Shown here piece after piece: positions 1-8,255 of a DNA stretch of 50,518 nucleotides. Numbering within the stretch: position 1 is the first letter of the stretch; every line of letters begins with the position of its first letter. The position numbers were made by a program, and so were the translations under genes. This stretch comes from Bradyrhizobium sp. (GTDB lineage: Bacteria; Pseudomonadota; Alphaproteobacteria; Rhizobiales; Xanthobacteraceae). The notes under the pieces are model-generated. The model had not been told where the DNA came from. It did no database searches and saw only the letters and a program-made list of their open reading frames with translations. Where the stretch lies: the NCBI RefSeq assembly GCF_004799405.1, contig NZ_SSMW01000066.1, positions 1 to 50,518 of the forward strand, written 5' to 3'.

Positions 1-952
1 CATTACGATCGCCGTGCTCCACCTCGGCAACAATCCGGCAGTCCCGGTGTCGGTATTCGGATCGAAATCTTACATTCTCTGGGGCGGCGTTCAGGATGCC
101 ATGTTCCAGTGGTGGTATGGACATAACGCGGTCGGGTTTTTCCTGACCGCCGGCTTCCTCGCCATCATGTACTACTTCATTCCCAAACGCGCCGAGCGAC
201 CGGTCTACTCCTACCGGCTTTCGATCATTCACTTCTGGGCGATCATCTTCCTCTACATCTGGGCCGGGCCGCACCATCTGCACTATACGGCGCTGCCGGA
301 TTGGGCGCAGACCCTGGGCATGACATTCTCGATCATGCTGTGGATGCCGTCCTGGGGCGGAATGATCAACGGACTGATGACGCTGTCCGGCGCCTGGGAC
401 AAGCTGCGTACCGATCCGGTTCTGCGGATGCTAGTCGTGTCGGTAGCGTTCTACGGCATGGCTACGTTCGAAGGCCCGCTGATGTCGATCAAGGTGGTGA
501 ATTCACTCAGCCACTACACCGACTGGACCATCGGTCACGTTCATTCGGGTGCATTGGGCTGGGTCGGATTTGTCTCCTTTGGCGCGCTCTATTGCCTCGT
601 GCCCTGGATATGGAATCGCAAGGGGCTTTACAGCCTGAAGCTCGTTAACTGGCATTTCTGGATCGCGACCATCGGTATCGTCCTCTACATTTCGGCGATG
701 TGGGTCTCTGGAATCCTTCAAGGTTTGATGTGGCGGGCCTACACGTCACTCGGCTTCCTTGAATACTCCTTCATCGAAACCGTCGAGGCGATGCATCCGT
801 TCTATATTATCCGTGCCGCAGGCGGTTCCCTGTTCCTGATCGGCGCGCTGATCATGGCCTATAATCTCTGGATGACTGTCCGAGTGGGTGAGGCCGAGGA
901 AGCCGCGCCTATGCCTGGATCACCGCCCGTCGCTCTCCAGCCGGCCGAATGA
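1..952 (+). CDS. fixN: cbb3-type cytochrome c oxidase subunit I, 3' part (CcoN/FixN)
   Basis: This is the C-terminal part of the catalytic haem-copper subunit of the high-affinity cbb3 oxidase, which reduces oxygen and pumps protons at low oxygen. The reading frame is open from the left edge (codons from base 2), so the true start lies outside the window. About 316 of the usual roughly 540 residues are present. Visible family features are hydrophobic helices, the HH pair in GPHHLHY (expected copper-B ligands) and the histidines of the [10 protein letters not shown] segment (expected haem ligands). It is followed after 10 nt by fixO in the standard fixNOQP order. A GAGGAG ribosome-binding site for fixO overlaps the end of this gene. 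The family call is very secure. Confidence 0.97.
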   Translation, partial: ITIAVLHLGNNPAVPVSVFGSKSYILWGGVQDAMFQWWYGHNAVGFFLTAGFLAIMYYFIPKRAERPVYSYRLSIIHFWAIIFLYIWAGPHHLHYTALPDWAQTLGMTFSIMLWMPSWGGMINGLMTLSGAWDKLRTDPVLRMLVVSVAFYGMATFEGPLMSIKVVNSLSHYTDWTIGHVHSGALGWVGFVSFGALYCLVPWIWNRKGLYSLKLVNWHFWIATIGIVLYISAMWVSGILQGLMWRAYTSLGFLEYSFIETVEAMHPFYIIRAAGGSLFLIGALIMAYNLWMTVRVGEAEEAAPMPGSPPVALQPAE

Positions 953-962
953 GGAGTCTCTG

Positions 963-1697
963 ATGTCACTCTGGACCCGGCACCAAGCCCTCGAAAAGAA
1001 CTCGATCTTTCTCGTGGTCGGGATTCTCGCGGTCATCGCGATCGGCGGTCTCGTCGAGATCACGCCGCTGTTTTATCTGAAGAGCACCATCGAGGTGGTT
1101 GATGGCATCCGGCCTTACACGCCGCTTGAACTGACCGGACGCAACATTTACGTCCGCGAAGGCTGCTATCTCTGCCACTCGCAGATGATCCGCCCCTTGC
1201 GCGATGAGGTTGAACGGTATGGCCACTACTCGCTTGCGGCCGAAAGCATGTACGATCACCCGTTCCAGTGGGGTTCGAAACGCACCGGCCCGGATCTCGC
1301 CCGCGTCGGCGCCAAGTATTCAGACGAGTGGCACGTCACGCATCTGACGAATCCGCGGGCGATCGTTCCGCAGTCGGTAATGCCGGGATATCCGTTCCTG
1401 GCTGAAACCGAGGTCGACCCCACAACGATCGCCGATCATCTGCGAACCAGCCGCACGGTCGGCGTGCCGTATTCGGACGATCAGATTGCCAACGCCGTGG
1501 CCGATCTGAAGGCCCAGGCTGATCCTGACAATGCCGGAGTGGATGCGTTTGCAAAGCGCTATCCGAAAGCCGTCGTACGAAATTTTGACGGCAACGCTGG
1601 CATGCCTACCGAAATGGATGCGTTGATCGCCTATTTGCAGGTGCTGGGCACGCTGGTCGATTTCAAACTCTACAATGAAAAAGCAAATCTTCGCTGA
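963..1697 (+). CDS. fixO: cbb3-type cytochrome c oxidase subunit II, monohaem (CcoO/FixO)
   Basis: This 244-aa membrane-anchored monohaem cytochrome c passes electrons within the cbb3 oxidase. An N-terminal membrane anchor spans about residues 15-37, and the haem-binding motif CYLCH lies at residues 68-72. Downstream methionines such as that in SVMPGYPF are candidates for the sixth ligand. The ATG at 963 was chosen because GAGGAG lies 6 nt upstream and the N-terminus (MSLWTRH) matches the family; an in-frame ATG exists further upstream inside fixN but is not needed. Length agrees with known FixO proteins. It lies between fixN and fixQ in one transcription unit. Confidence 0.97.
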   Translation: MSLWTRHQALEKNSIFLVVGILAVIAIGGLVEITPLFYLKSTIEVVDGIRPYTPLELTGRNIYVREGCYLCHSQMIRPLRDEVERYGHYSLAAESMYDHPFQWGSKRTGPDLARVGAKYSDEWHVTHLTNPRAIVPQSVMPGYPFLAETEVDPTTIADHLRTSRTVGVPYSDDQIANAVADLKAQADPDNAGVDAFAKRYPKAVVRNFDGNAGMPTEMDALIAYLQVLGTLVDFKLYNEKANLR

Positions 1698-1706
1698 GGC
1701 AGGACA

Positions 1707-1871
1707 ATGAAAGCGATTCTGACGGTCCAGAATTTCGTATCGGACTTGGTTGTGACAGCATGGACGCCGATCTTCGTCGGAATCTTTCTGGCGATCGTGG
1801 GCTACGCCCTTTGGCCTCGTAACCAGGCGACCTTCGACGAGGCGTCGAGAATGCCGTTGCGAGAGGAATGA
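1707..1871 (+). CDS. fixQ: cbb3-type oxidase small subunit IV (CcoQ/FixQ)
   Basis: This is a 54-aa single-span membrane protein starting MKAILTVQNF, with one hydrophobic helix at about residues 15-34 (TPIFVGIFLAIVGYALWP) and a polar cytoplasmic tail ending PLREE. FixQ/CcoQ subunits have this size and layout and are known to stabilise the cbb3 complex. The gene sits 9 nt after fixO and 7 nt before fixP, exactly where fixQ is expected. AGGCAGGAC precedes the ATG as a ribosome-binding site. Confidence 0.93.
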   Translation: MKAILTVQNFVSDLVVTAWTPIFVGIFLAIVGYALWPRNQATFDEASRMPLREE

Positions 1872-1878
1872 CGAGATC

Positions 1879-2751
1879 ATGACCGATCACAGTGAAATTG
1901 ACAAACACTCCGGCACAGCGACGACCGGCCATGATTGGGACGGCATCAAGGAGTTGAATACGCCGCTGCCGCGCTGGTGGATTATCACCTTTTACGCCTG
2001 CATTGTCTGGGCGGTCGGATACTGGGTGGTCTATCCGGCGTGGCCGCTGCTGTCGGGGTACACCTCCGGGGTGCTGCATTATTCGTCGCGTGCCGATGTT
2101 GCCGTCGAACTGTCCAATCTCGAAAAAATACGCGGTGAAAAGATGGTGACGCTTGGCGCGGCGTCCCTTGCCGATATCGAGAAGGATCCCGCATTGCTGG
2201 CGCTGGCGCGTGCGCGCGGCAAAGCCGTGTTTGGCGATAATTGCGCGCCATGCCATGGCAGCGGAGCTGCCGGTGCCAAGGGATATCCGAACCTGAACGA
2301 CGACGACTGGCTGTGGGGCGGCTCGCTCGAGCAGATCATGCAGACCATCGAATTTGGGGCGCGGTCGGGCCACCCCAAAACCCATGAAAGCGCGATGCTT
2401 GCCTTCGGCAAGGAAGGTATCCTGAAGAGCGCCGAAATCGTCACGGTTGCGAACTATGTGAGATCACTGTCGGACCTGCCAACCAGCCAAGGCTACGATG
2501 CGGTCGCAGGCCGGAAGATCTTCGTCGATAATTGCGTGTCCTGTCACGGCGATGCTGGCAACGGTAACCAGGAAGTCGGTGCCCCCAATCTGACCGATAA
2601 GATATGGCTCTATGGTTCGGACGAGGCGACCATCATCGAGACCATTACCAACGGACGCGCCGGAGTGATGCCGGCCTGGACCGGCCGTCTCGACCCATCG
2701 ACCATCAAGGCCATGGCGGTTTATGTTCATTCGCTTGGCGGCGGCCAGTAA
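1879..2751 (+). CDS. fixP: cbb3-type cytochrome c oxidase subunit III, dihaem (CcoP/FixP)
   Basis: This 290-aa dihaem cytochrome c accepts electrons from the bc1 complex or soluble cytochromes and feeds the cbb3 oxidase. A single membrane anchor spans about residues 34-56. Two haem motifs are present: CAPCH at residues 122-126 and CVSCH at 219-223. Methionine candidates for axial ligands include SAMLAFG and AGVMPAW. The start at 1879 fits the family N-terminus (MTDHSEIDKHSG), with GAGGAATGACGAG upstream. It ends the fixNOQP unit; 109 nt with a FixK-type box separate it from fixG. Confidence 0.97.
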   Translation: MTDHSEIDKHSGTATTGHDWDGIKELNTPLPRWWIITFYACIVWAVGYWVVYPAWPLLSGYTSGVLHYSSRADVAVELSNLEKIRGEKMVTLGAASLADIEKDPALLALARARGKAVFGDNCAPCHGSGAAGAKGYPNLNDDDWLWGGSLEQIMQTIEFGARSGHPKTHESAMLAFGKEGILKSAEIVTVANYVRSLSDLPTSQGYDAVAGRKIFVDNCVSCHGDAGNGNQEVGAPNLTDKIWLYGSDEATIIETITNGRAGVMPAWTGRLDPSTIKAMAVYVHSLGGGQ

Positions 2752-2790
2752 GGCCGGCGCGAGCCGATCGTATCGGTCGGAGACGCCGGT

Positions 2791-2804
2791 TTGAGGTGGA
2801 TCAA
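2791..2804. promoter_or_regulatory. FixK/FNR-type box upstream of fixG
   Basis: TTGAGGTGGATCAA fits the FixK/FNR dyad TTGAT-N4-ATCAA in 9 of 10 defined positions. Its centre is about 63 nt upstream of the fixG ATG. FixK2 control of fixGHIS is known in Bradyrhizobium; binding here is inferred from the sequence. Confidence 0.8.
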
Positions 2805-2860
2805 TCGAGCGTCCGGGATTGGGCCTAGGTTCAGCCAAAGACGCGAGATGAATCCTTATC

Positions 2861-4321
2861 ATGAACCAGACCGCACTTCCGATCGATATGGACTTGGACG
2901 ATGGGCCGCTTTATGTCGCCCACAAGAAGGTCTATCCGCAGAGCGTCTCCGGAACATTCCGCCGCATTAAATGGGGGCTGATGGCGTTCTGCCTCGGCGT
3001 CTACTACCTGCTGCCGTTCGTGCGGTGGAACCGCGGCCTGGGTGCGCCGAGCCAGGCCGTCCTGGTCGATATCCCGAACAGCCGATTCTATTTCTTTTTC
3101 ATCGAGCTGTGGCCGCAGGAGGTCTACTATTTTACCGGGCTGTTGATCGTCGCCGCCATGACGCTCTTTCTGATGAATTCGGTCGGCGGTCGAATCTGGT
3201 GCGGATATCTCTGCCCGCAGACCGTATGGACCGATCTGTTTTATGCCGTCGAGCGACTGGTCGAAGGCGATCGCCGCGAACGCATGAGAAAAGATGCCGC
3301 TGGCGGCACCGTGAAGCTGCGACGGCTTGGCGAAATCACCCTGAAACATTCGATCTGGCTTTTGATCGCGTGGTGGACCGGCGGCGCCTGGGTTCTCTAT
3401 TTCAACGATGCGCCGACGCTCGTGAAGCAGCTTGCGACGTTCCAGGCGCCCATGCTGGCTTATATCTGGATCGGAATATTGACGGCAACGACCTATGTGC
3501 TTGCCGGCTTCATGCGCGAGCAGGTCTGCGTTTATATGTGTCCGTGGCCGCGTATCCAGGCCGCGCTTACCGACGAATGGGCGGTCAATGTCACCTACAA
3601 ATACGACCGCGGTGAACAGCGCACTTCGCTGAAGAAGGCGAACGATCTGCGCGCGCTTGGTGAGACCGTCGGCGACTGCATCGATTGCAACCAATGCGTT
3701 GCGGTGTGTCCGACAGGTATCGATATCCGCAATGGCGCGCAACTCGGCTGCATCCAGTGCGGTCTGTGCATCGATGCCTGCGATACCGTGATGAAGAAGA
3801 TCGGCAGGGAGCCCCGTCTTATCGGGTACGACAACGACATCAATATTCAGCGCAGGCAGGCAGGGAAATCGGAAATCTACCGGCTGATCCGGCCGCGCAC
3901 AGTTGTCTATTGTGCCATGATCGCAGCCGTCGGCGGACTCATGCTTTACGCGCTGCTGACGCGGACGCTGCTCGACGTCAACGTGTTGCATGACCGCAAT
4001 CCGGTCGCGGTGAAACTGAGCGACGGTTCGGTCCGTAATGCCTATACGGTTCGTCTTCTGAACAAGCGGGGCTTCGACCGCGTCATAGCGATTGATATCG
4101 ATGGTCCGCCGAACGCGACAGTCCACGTGGTCGGAGTCGATTCCATCACGCGCGACCGTCCCATGATCGTCCTCGGGCGGGATCAAACCACCGAACTGAG
4201 GCTTCTCGTAACGACGCCTTCCGACAACAAGCTCGAGAAATCGAGTCCGGTTAAATTCAGGGTCACCGATATCGGACTCGGCGAGGTGGCGTCAGCGACC
4301 GATAATTTCGTCACTCCATGA
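2861..4321 (+). CDS. fixG: cytochrome c oxidase accessory protein CcoG/FixG, polyferredoxin-like
   Basis: This 486-aa inner-membrane iron-sulfur protein is needed for cbb3 oxidase assembly; CcoG has been described as a cupric reductase supplying Cu(I). Several hydrophobic helices lie in the first half. Two ferredoxin-type cysteine clusters follow: CIDCNQCVAVCP (Cys 273, 276, 279, 283) and CIQCGLCIDAC (Cys 297, 300, 303, 307). One further helix lies near residue 350, and the C-terminal region is an Ig-like periplasmic domain. Further cysteines (GYLCPQ, CVYMCPWPR) lie in or near the membrane part, as in the family. The stop overlaps a possible upstream start of fixH. Confidence 0.96.
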   Translation: MNQTALPIDMDLDDGPLYVAHKKVYPQSVSGTFRRIKWGLMAFCLGVYYLLPFVRWNRGLGAPSQAVLVDIPNSRFYFFFIELWPQEVYYFTGLLIVAAMTLFLMNSVGGRIWCGYLCPQTVWTDLFYAVERLVEGDRRERMRKDAAGGTVKLRRLGEITLKHSIWLLIAWWTGGAWVLYFNDAPTLVKQLATFQAPMLAYIWIGILTATTYVLAGFMREQVCVYMCPWPRIQAALTDEWAVNVTYKYDRGEQRTSLKKANDLRALGETVGDCIDCNQCVAVCPTGIDIRNGAQLGCIQCGLCIDACDTVMKKIGREPRLIGYDNDINIQRRQAGKSEIYRLIRPRTVVYCAMIAAVGGLMLYALLTRTLLDVNVLHDRNPVAVKLSDGSVRNAYTVRLLNKRGFDRVIAIDIDGPPNATVHVVGVDSITRDRPMIVLGRDQTTELRLLVTTPSDNKLEKSSPVKFRVTDIGLGEVASATDNFVTP

Positions 4322-4341
4322 GATTGCCAGAGGAATTTGCA

Positions 4342-4842
4342 ATGAGCCGACCGTTGGCATCGCCGAAGCCGTTGACCGGGCGCAAGGTACTCTTCATGCT
4401 GATCGCCTTTTTTGGCGTCGTGATCGCCGTCAATGTCGTCATGGCGAAGCTCGCGATCCAGACATTGCCCGGCACCGAGGTCGATAGCGCCTATAGCGCC
4501 AGTCTGGCCTACGAGAATGAGATCGCGGCTGCCCACGACCAGAACGCCCGAAACTGGAAAGTCGATGCGCATATTCAGCGCGCGCCGAATGGAGGCGCCA
4601 CAGTAGAGGTCGAGGTGCGCGACAGCAGCGGTCTACCGATGACCGGTTTGAATTTTCAAGGTCACTTCGAGCGGCCTGCCGACAGGCGAGCCGATCGGGC
4701 GGTTTTGCTCGCTGAGATAGCAAGCGGCGTCTATCGCGGGAGTGCACCCCAGATCGGGCCGGGACAATGGGATCTGGTGTTGGAAGGCGACACCGCAGGA
4801 CAGCGGATGTTCCTGTCAAGAAATCGCGTGCTGTTGAATTAG
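4342..4842 (+). CDS. fixH: FixH, cbb3 oxidase assembly protein
   Basis: FixH is a 166-aa membrane-anchored protein of the fixGHIS operon needed to make active cbb3 oxidase. One membrane helix lies at about residues 16-34 and is followed by a periplasmic beta-rich domain (residues 60-160), typical of the family. The ATG at 4342 was chosen because AGAGGAA lies 6 nt upstream. A longer form from the ATG at 4318, overlapping the fixG stop, would add eight residues and lacks a better ribosome-binding site. It lies between fixG and fixI. Confidence 0.93.
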   Translation: MSRPLASPKPLTGRKVLFMLIAFFGVVIAVNVVMAKLAIQTLPGTEVDSAYSASLAYENEIAAAHDQNARNWKVDAHIQRAPNGGATVEVEVRDSSGLPMTGLNFQGHFERPADRRADRAVLLAEIASGVYRGSAPQIGPGQWDLVLEGDTAGQRMFLSRNRVLLN

Positions 4843-4855
4843 GAAAGGCTGCATC

Positions 4856-7048
4856 ATGCAGGCGACACGCGACTTTTCCCATTATGTGAGGGACATAGGC
4901 TCGGGTCTCTCACACATCGATCTTGCAGTTGAAGGCGTCAGTTGCGCCGGATGCATGTCAAAGATCGAGCGCGGACTTTCCGCGATGCCCGACGTCACGC
5001 TCGCGCGTGTCAACCTGACCGACCGCCGCGTGGCGCTGGAATGGAAGCAGGGCGCACTCGACCCCGCCGGCTTCATCGATCGGCTCGCGGAACTCGGTTA
5101 CAAGGCCTATCCGTTTGAAGCGGTACGAGCGGAGGCCGTTGCGGCCGACAACTCGCGATTTCTGCTGCGTTGTCTCGGCGTCGCAGCGTTCGCCACCATG
5201 AATGTGATGATGCTGTCGATTCCGGTCTGGTCCGGCAACGCCGGCGATATGATTCCGGAGCAGCGCGATTTTTTTCACTGGCTGTCGGCCTTGATCGCGC
5301 TGCCGGCGGTCGCCTACGCCGGCCAGCCATTCTTCCGCTCTGCGTTTCGGGCGTTGCGTACCCGGAATGTCAATATGGACGTTCCGATCAGCATCGGCGT
5401 CACGCTTGCGCTTGCAATGTCGGTAGTCGAAACCTTGCGCCATGCCGAGCATACCTACTTCGACGCCGCCATCATGCTGCTGACATTCTTGCTGGTGGGA
5501 CGCTATCTCGACCAGAGCATGCGTCTGAAAACGCGCGCATTTGCCGGAAATCTGGCGGCGCTCAAGGCCGAGACGGCGACCAAGTTCATCGGGACCGACG
5601 AGATATCCGAGGTGCCGGTCGCCGCGATTCAGGCCGGCGATATCGTTTTGCTGCGGCCGGGTGAACGGTGCGCGGTCGACGGCACGGTTATCGAAGGACG
5701 ATCCGAGATCGACCAAAGCCTGATTACGGGGGAAACCCTGTATGCGACCGCGGAACATGGCACCGCTGTCTATGCCGGCTCGCTCAACATCTCCGGAGCA
5801 CTGCGCGTCCGGGTTTCCGCGGCGTCGGAGGGTACGCTGCTGGCGGAAATCACCCGATTGCTCGACAATGCCTTGCAGACCCGCTCCCGCTATGTGCGCC
5901 TCGCCGATCGTGCGTCCAGGCTCTATGCGCCGGTGGTGCACGCGACGGCGTTGCTGACGATACTCGGCTGGGTTCTGATGGGTGCAACCTGGCACGACGC
6001 CATCGTCACCGGCATTGCCGTTCTGATCATCACCTGCCCCTGCGCGCTGGGGCTCGCAATTCCCACGGTGCAAACCGTAGCGGCCGGAGCCATGTTCCGG
6101 GCCGGAGTCCTGCTGAACTCGGGCGATTCCATCGAGCGGCTGGCCGAGGTCGATCGTGTTATTTTCGACAAGACCGGTACGCTGACACTCCCGGAACTCG
6201 ATGTGGTGAATTCAGGCAGTGTTCCGAAGGACGTGTTTGATCTGGCCGGACGGGTCGCGCTTGCGAGCCATCATCCGGTCGCAGCCGCGGTAGCGCGCGC
6301 TTCGAATGCCAAATCGCCGCTCGCCGAAATTGTCGAGCAGCCGGGGCAGGGCGTCCGTGGCTTCGTCGACGGCGAAGAGGTAAGGCTGGGCAGGCCGTCG
6401 TTCTGCGAAGCCGACGAGTTGGCCAATGAGATGTTGAGTCTCGATCCGGAAGTATCGGCCGTGGCCTTCAAACGAGGCGGCGCGTGCTATATGTTTGCGG
6501 TCCGGCAGCGTGTGCGCCCTGACGCGCAGGCCGTGGTTTCCGCACTGCAAGCGCGCGGCATCGCAATCGAGATTCTCTCCGGTGATCGGGAGCCGGCGGT
6601 CCGAGCCGCGGCCCAGACGCTTGGAATCGACGAGTGGCGCGCCGGGGTTACGCCTTCCGACAAGATCGCGCGCATTGAAGATTTGAAACGCCAAGGCTTC
6701 AAGGTGATGATGGTTGGCGACGGGTTGAACGATGCGCCGGCGCTGGCTGCGGCGCATGTCTCGATGTCACCGATAACCGCCGGGCATCTCAGCCAGGCCA
6801 CGGCCGATCTGGTTTTCCTTGGCAAGCCGCTCGCCCCGGTCGTCGCGGCAATCGATGTTTCGCGCGAGGCGCTCCACCTGATGCGGCAGAACCTCTGGCT
6901 TGCGGTCGGGTACAACCTGCTGGCGGTCCCCATTGCCATCAGCGGAGTTGCAACGCCTTTGATCGCGGCGGCGGCGATGTCCGGGTCCTCGCTGCTGGTC
7001 ATGCTGAACGCGCTTCGCGCACGTCGCGCTGCGCACGGGAGATCGTGA
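4856..7048 (+). CDS. fixI: P1B-type copper-transporting ATPase FixI/CcoI
   Basis: This 730-aa cation pump is required for copper delivery to the cbb3 oxidase. In order it shows an N-terminal heavy-metal-binding domain with GVSCAGC (Cys 30 and 33), membrane helices, an actuator loop with SLITGET, the intramembrane metal motif CPC at residues 394-396, the phosphorylation motif DKTGTLT with Asp 438, the SHHP nucleotide-binding motif and the GDGLNDAPAL hinge motif. The whole P-type cycle is therefore intact. It overlaps fixS in the sequence TGATG, indicating translational coupling. Confidence 0.97.
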   Translation: MQATRDFSHYVRDIGSGLSHIDLAVEGVSCAGCMSKIERGLSAMPDVTLARVNLTDRRVALEWKQGALDPAGFIDRLAELGYKAYPFEAVRAEAVAADNSRFLLRCLGVAAFATMNVMMLSIPVWSGNAGDMIPEQRDFFHWLSALIALPAVAYAGQPFFRSAFRALRTRNVNMDVPISIGVTLALAMSVVETLRHAEHTYFDAAIMLLTFLLVGRYLDQSMRLKTRAFAGNLAALKAETATKFIGTDEISEVPVAAIQAGDIVLLRPGERCAVDGTVIEGRSEIDQSLITGETLYATAEHGTAVYAGSLNISGALRVRVSAASEGTLLAEITRLLDNALQTRSRYVRLADRASRLYAPVVHATALLTILGWVLMGATWHDAIVTGIAVLIITCPCALGLAIPTVQTVAAGAMFRAGVLLNSGDSIERLAEVDRVIFDKTGTLTLPELDVVNSGSVPKDVFDLAGRVALASHHPVAAAVARASNAKSPLAEIVEQPGQGVRGFVDGEEVRLGRPSFCEADELANEMLSLDPEVSAVAFKRGGACYMFAVRQRVRPDAQAVVSALQARGIAIEILSGDREPAVRAAAQTLGIDEWRAGVTPSDKIARIEDLKRQGFKVMMVGDGLNDAPALAAAHVSMSPITAGHLSQATADLVFLGKPLAPVVAAIDVSREALHLMRQNLWLAVGYNLLAVPIAISGVATPLIAAAAMSGSSLLVMLNALRARRAAHGRS

Positions 7049-7212
7049 TGGAAGTACTCGTGATTCTCGTGCCTTTGGCCCTTGGTCTCGGGCTTGTCGG
7101 TCTGCTCGGGTTTCTCTGGTCGCTCAAGAGCGGGCAGTATGACGATCTTGAAGGTGCGGCCTGGCGCGCCATCGCAGACGACGAACCAGCCCATGAGACC
7201 CGCCCTGAATAA
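7048..7212 (+). CDS. fixS: FixS/CcoS, small cbb3 oxidase maturation protein
   Basis: This 54-aa protein starts MEVLVILVPLALGLG and has one membrane helix (about residues 3-25) followed by the family hallmark WSLKSGQYDDLEG, a D/E-rich cytoplasmic tail segment. CcoS/FixS is required to insert cofactors into cbb3 oxidase. The start overlaps the fixI stop. It ends the fixGHIS operon; the next genes are on the opposite strand. Confidence 0.95.
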   Translation: MEVLVILVPLALGLGLVGLLGFLWSLKSGQYDDLEGAAWRAIADDEPAHETRPE

Positions 7213-7251
7213 AGGCCATCAAGCGGGTCTATGTGCCTTTTCGCGCAAGAC

Positions 7252-7407
7252 TTAGCCGGGCATGCGGCGTTGAGAAACGTAGAGCGCAATCAGGCCAATC
7301 GTGACCAGCGTGCTAACGATCGCAATCGTCCAATACCAGTCCGTCCGCCGACGCTTGCGATGAAGCATTGATGCTGTCAGGAGAAACTTCAAGGCAAGCT
7401 TTGGCAT
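7252..7407 (-). CDS. predicted 51-aa single-span membrane peptide, downstream of a FixK-type box
   Basis: The reverse strand encodes a 51-aa peptide beginning MPKLALKFLLTAS. It has a basic stretch (HRKRRRTDWYW) at residues 15-25 and one clear membrane helix at about residues 25-43, ending SQRRMPG. No named family is recognised. The case for a real gene is the coherent topology and a FixK-type box centred 64 nt upstream of the ATG, the same distance as for fixG. The ribosome-binding site is weak. It runs convergently with fixS. It could be a small regulatory or structural subunit of a micro-oxic membrane complex, but that is a guess. Confidence 0.5.
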   Translation of the reverse strand: MPKLALKFLLTASMLHRKRRRTDWYWTIAIVSTLVTIGLIALYVSQRRMPG

Positions 7408-7464
7408 GGACCGTCATCTTCTGCGCGAGGGATGGAATTTTTATCGCATCAAGAGAAGCGGGGA

Positions 7465-7478
7465 TTGACCTGCCTCAA
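7465..7478. promoter_or_regulatory. FixK/FNR-type box
   Basis: TTGACCTGCCTCAA keeps the TTGA-N6-TCAA core (8 of 10 defined FNR/FixK positions). It lies 64 nt (centre to ATG) upstream of the 51-aa reverse-strand gene and about 30 nt beyond the 3' end of the cytochrome gene at 7506-7913. Confidence 0.6.
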
Positions 7479-7505
7479 AAGTGAGTCGATCACGCCTTAT
7501 TTAGA

Positions 7506-7913
7506 TCATTTCGGACTCCCATCGGGACCGAACTGTCTGAGGTAGGCCCACAGGTTGCTGGCCTCGGTCTCATCCTTGATGCCCGAAAACAAATTTTTGG
7601 TACCAGGAATTTTGGCTTTTGGGCTCTTGATGTAGTCCAGAAAGATCGCTTCGTTCCAGGTGAAGGCGCAATTCCTGTTCGCTTCGGAATAACTGTAACC
7701 GCTCACGGTTCCGCACTTGCGGCCCTCGATCCCGTTAAGGAGCGGTCCGATCTTGTTCCTGGCGTCGGCGCCGACCGCATGGCACGGCAGGCATTTCCGG
7801 AACGACGTTTCGCCGGCCGCAACATCCTGCGCCAGTATGGACGATGTCGACAGGCCGAATACCATCGCCGTCATCCAGAATTCATTCGTCATCATATTCT
7901 TCTGAGTACTCAT
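7506..7913 (-). CDS. class I cytochrome c (c2/c550-like) lacking the methionine ligand
   Basis: This is a predicted 135-aa exported monohaem cytochrome c. A hydrophobic signal segment ends near Ala28-Gln29, and the haem motif CLPCH is at residues 41-45. The fold landmarks of cytochrome c2/c550 follow: GPLLNGIEGRK, YSYSEAN, IPGTK and WAYLRQF. In relatives the segment after PGTK carries the axial Met; here it reads KNLFSG, with Asn107 at that place, and the mature part contains no methionine and no second histidine. Two extra cysteines (67 and 82) flank the YSYSEAN segment. Starts at 7895 or 7892 are also possible; 7913 was preferred because it gives a charged N-terminus to the signal. It overlaps the upstream small gene. 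Confidence 0.85.
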   Translation of the reverse strand: MSTQKNMMTNEFWMTAMVFGLSTSSILAQDVAAGETSFRKCLPCHAVGADARNKIGPLLNGIEGRKCGTVSGYSYSEANRNCAFTWNEAIFLDYIKSPKAKIPGTKNLFSGIKDETEASNLWAYLRQFGPDGSPK

Positions 7914-8142
7914 CGGGTACCTGCCCGAACCGGCGTAGCACATGCCTGCGGTTGAATTTTCCTTTTTCGAAATCGCTGGTGCGGCTGAATGCAACGGCGC
8001 CGGCGTGACCGAACACCTTCCACTGCCCCTGCGCCGTTTGGATCGCGGCCATGGGACTTGCGCATACCACGGGTTCATTGGCGACCAGGACGCCGTCGAT
8101 GCGATCAAAAGCCAATGCCACAAAATTAACGATTTCTGTCAT
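7882..8142 (-). CDS. hypothetical 86-aa protein, overlapping the downstream cytochrome gene
   Basis: This predicted soluble protein starts MTEIVNFVALAFDRIDG and ends in an acidic tail (DEYSEEYDDE). There are no membrane helices, no signal peptide and no haem motif; the single Cys29 is in VVCASP. No family is recognised. AAGG lies 9 nt before the ATG. Its 3' end overlaps the start region of the cytochrome by 11-32 nt depending on the start used, which suggests translational coupling and a related role. Composition looks like a real small fold (GQWKVFGHAGAVAF) rather than a chance ORF, but this remains a prediction. Confidence 0.5.
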   Translation of the reverse strand: MTEIVNFVALAFDRIDGVLVANEPVVCASPMAAIQTAQGQWKVFGHAGAVAFSRTSDFEKGKFNRRHVLRRFGQVPDEYSEEYDDE

Positions 8143-8255
8143 CAAGGGCTGCCTTGCAACTTTCGCCTGGCATCAACTGGTAATAGCCGATTGCCGAGCC
8201 CATTGTATTGTTTCCCGCGGATAGCGTAGACTTCTGTTTTCGGAGGAAAGATCGG

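Noticed and set aside
2764..2776. Short perfect inverted repeat CCGAT-CGT-ATCGG between fixP and fixG
   Set aside because: The 5-bp stem with a 3-base loop and no T-run is too small to call a terminator.
2831..4186. A 451-codon reverse-strand open frame across fixG
   Set aside because: It is entirely antisense to fixG, which has intact ferredoxin motifs; the translation has no recognisable motif.
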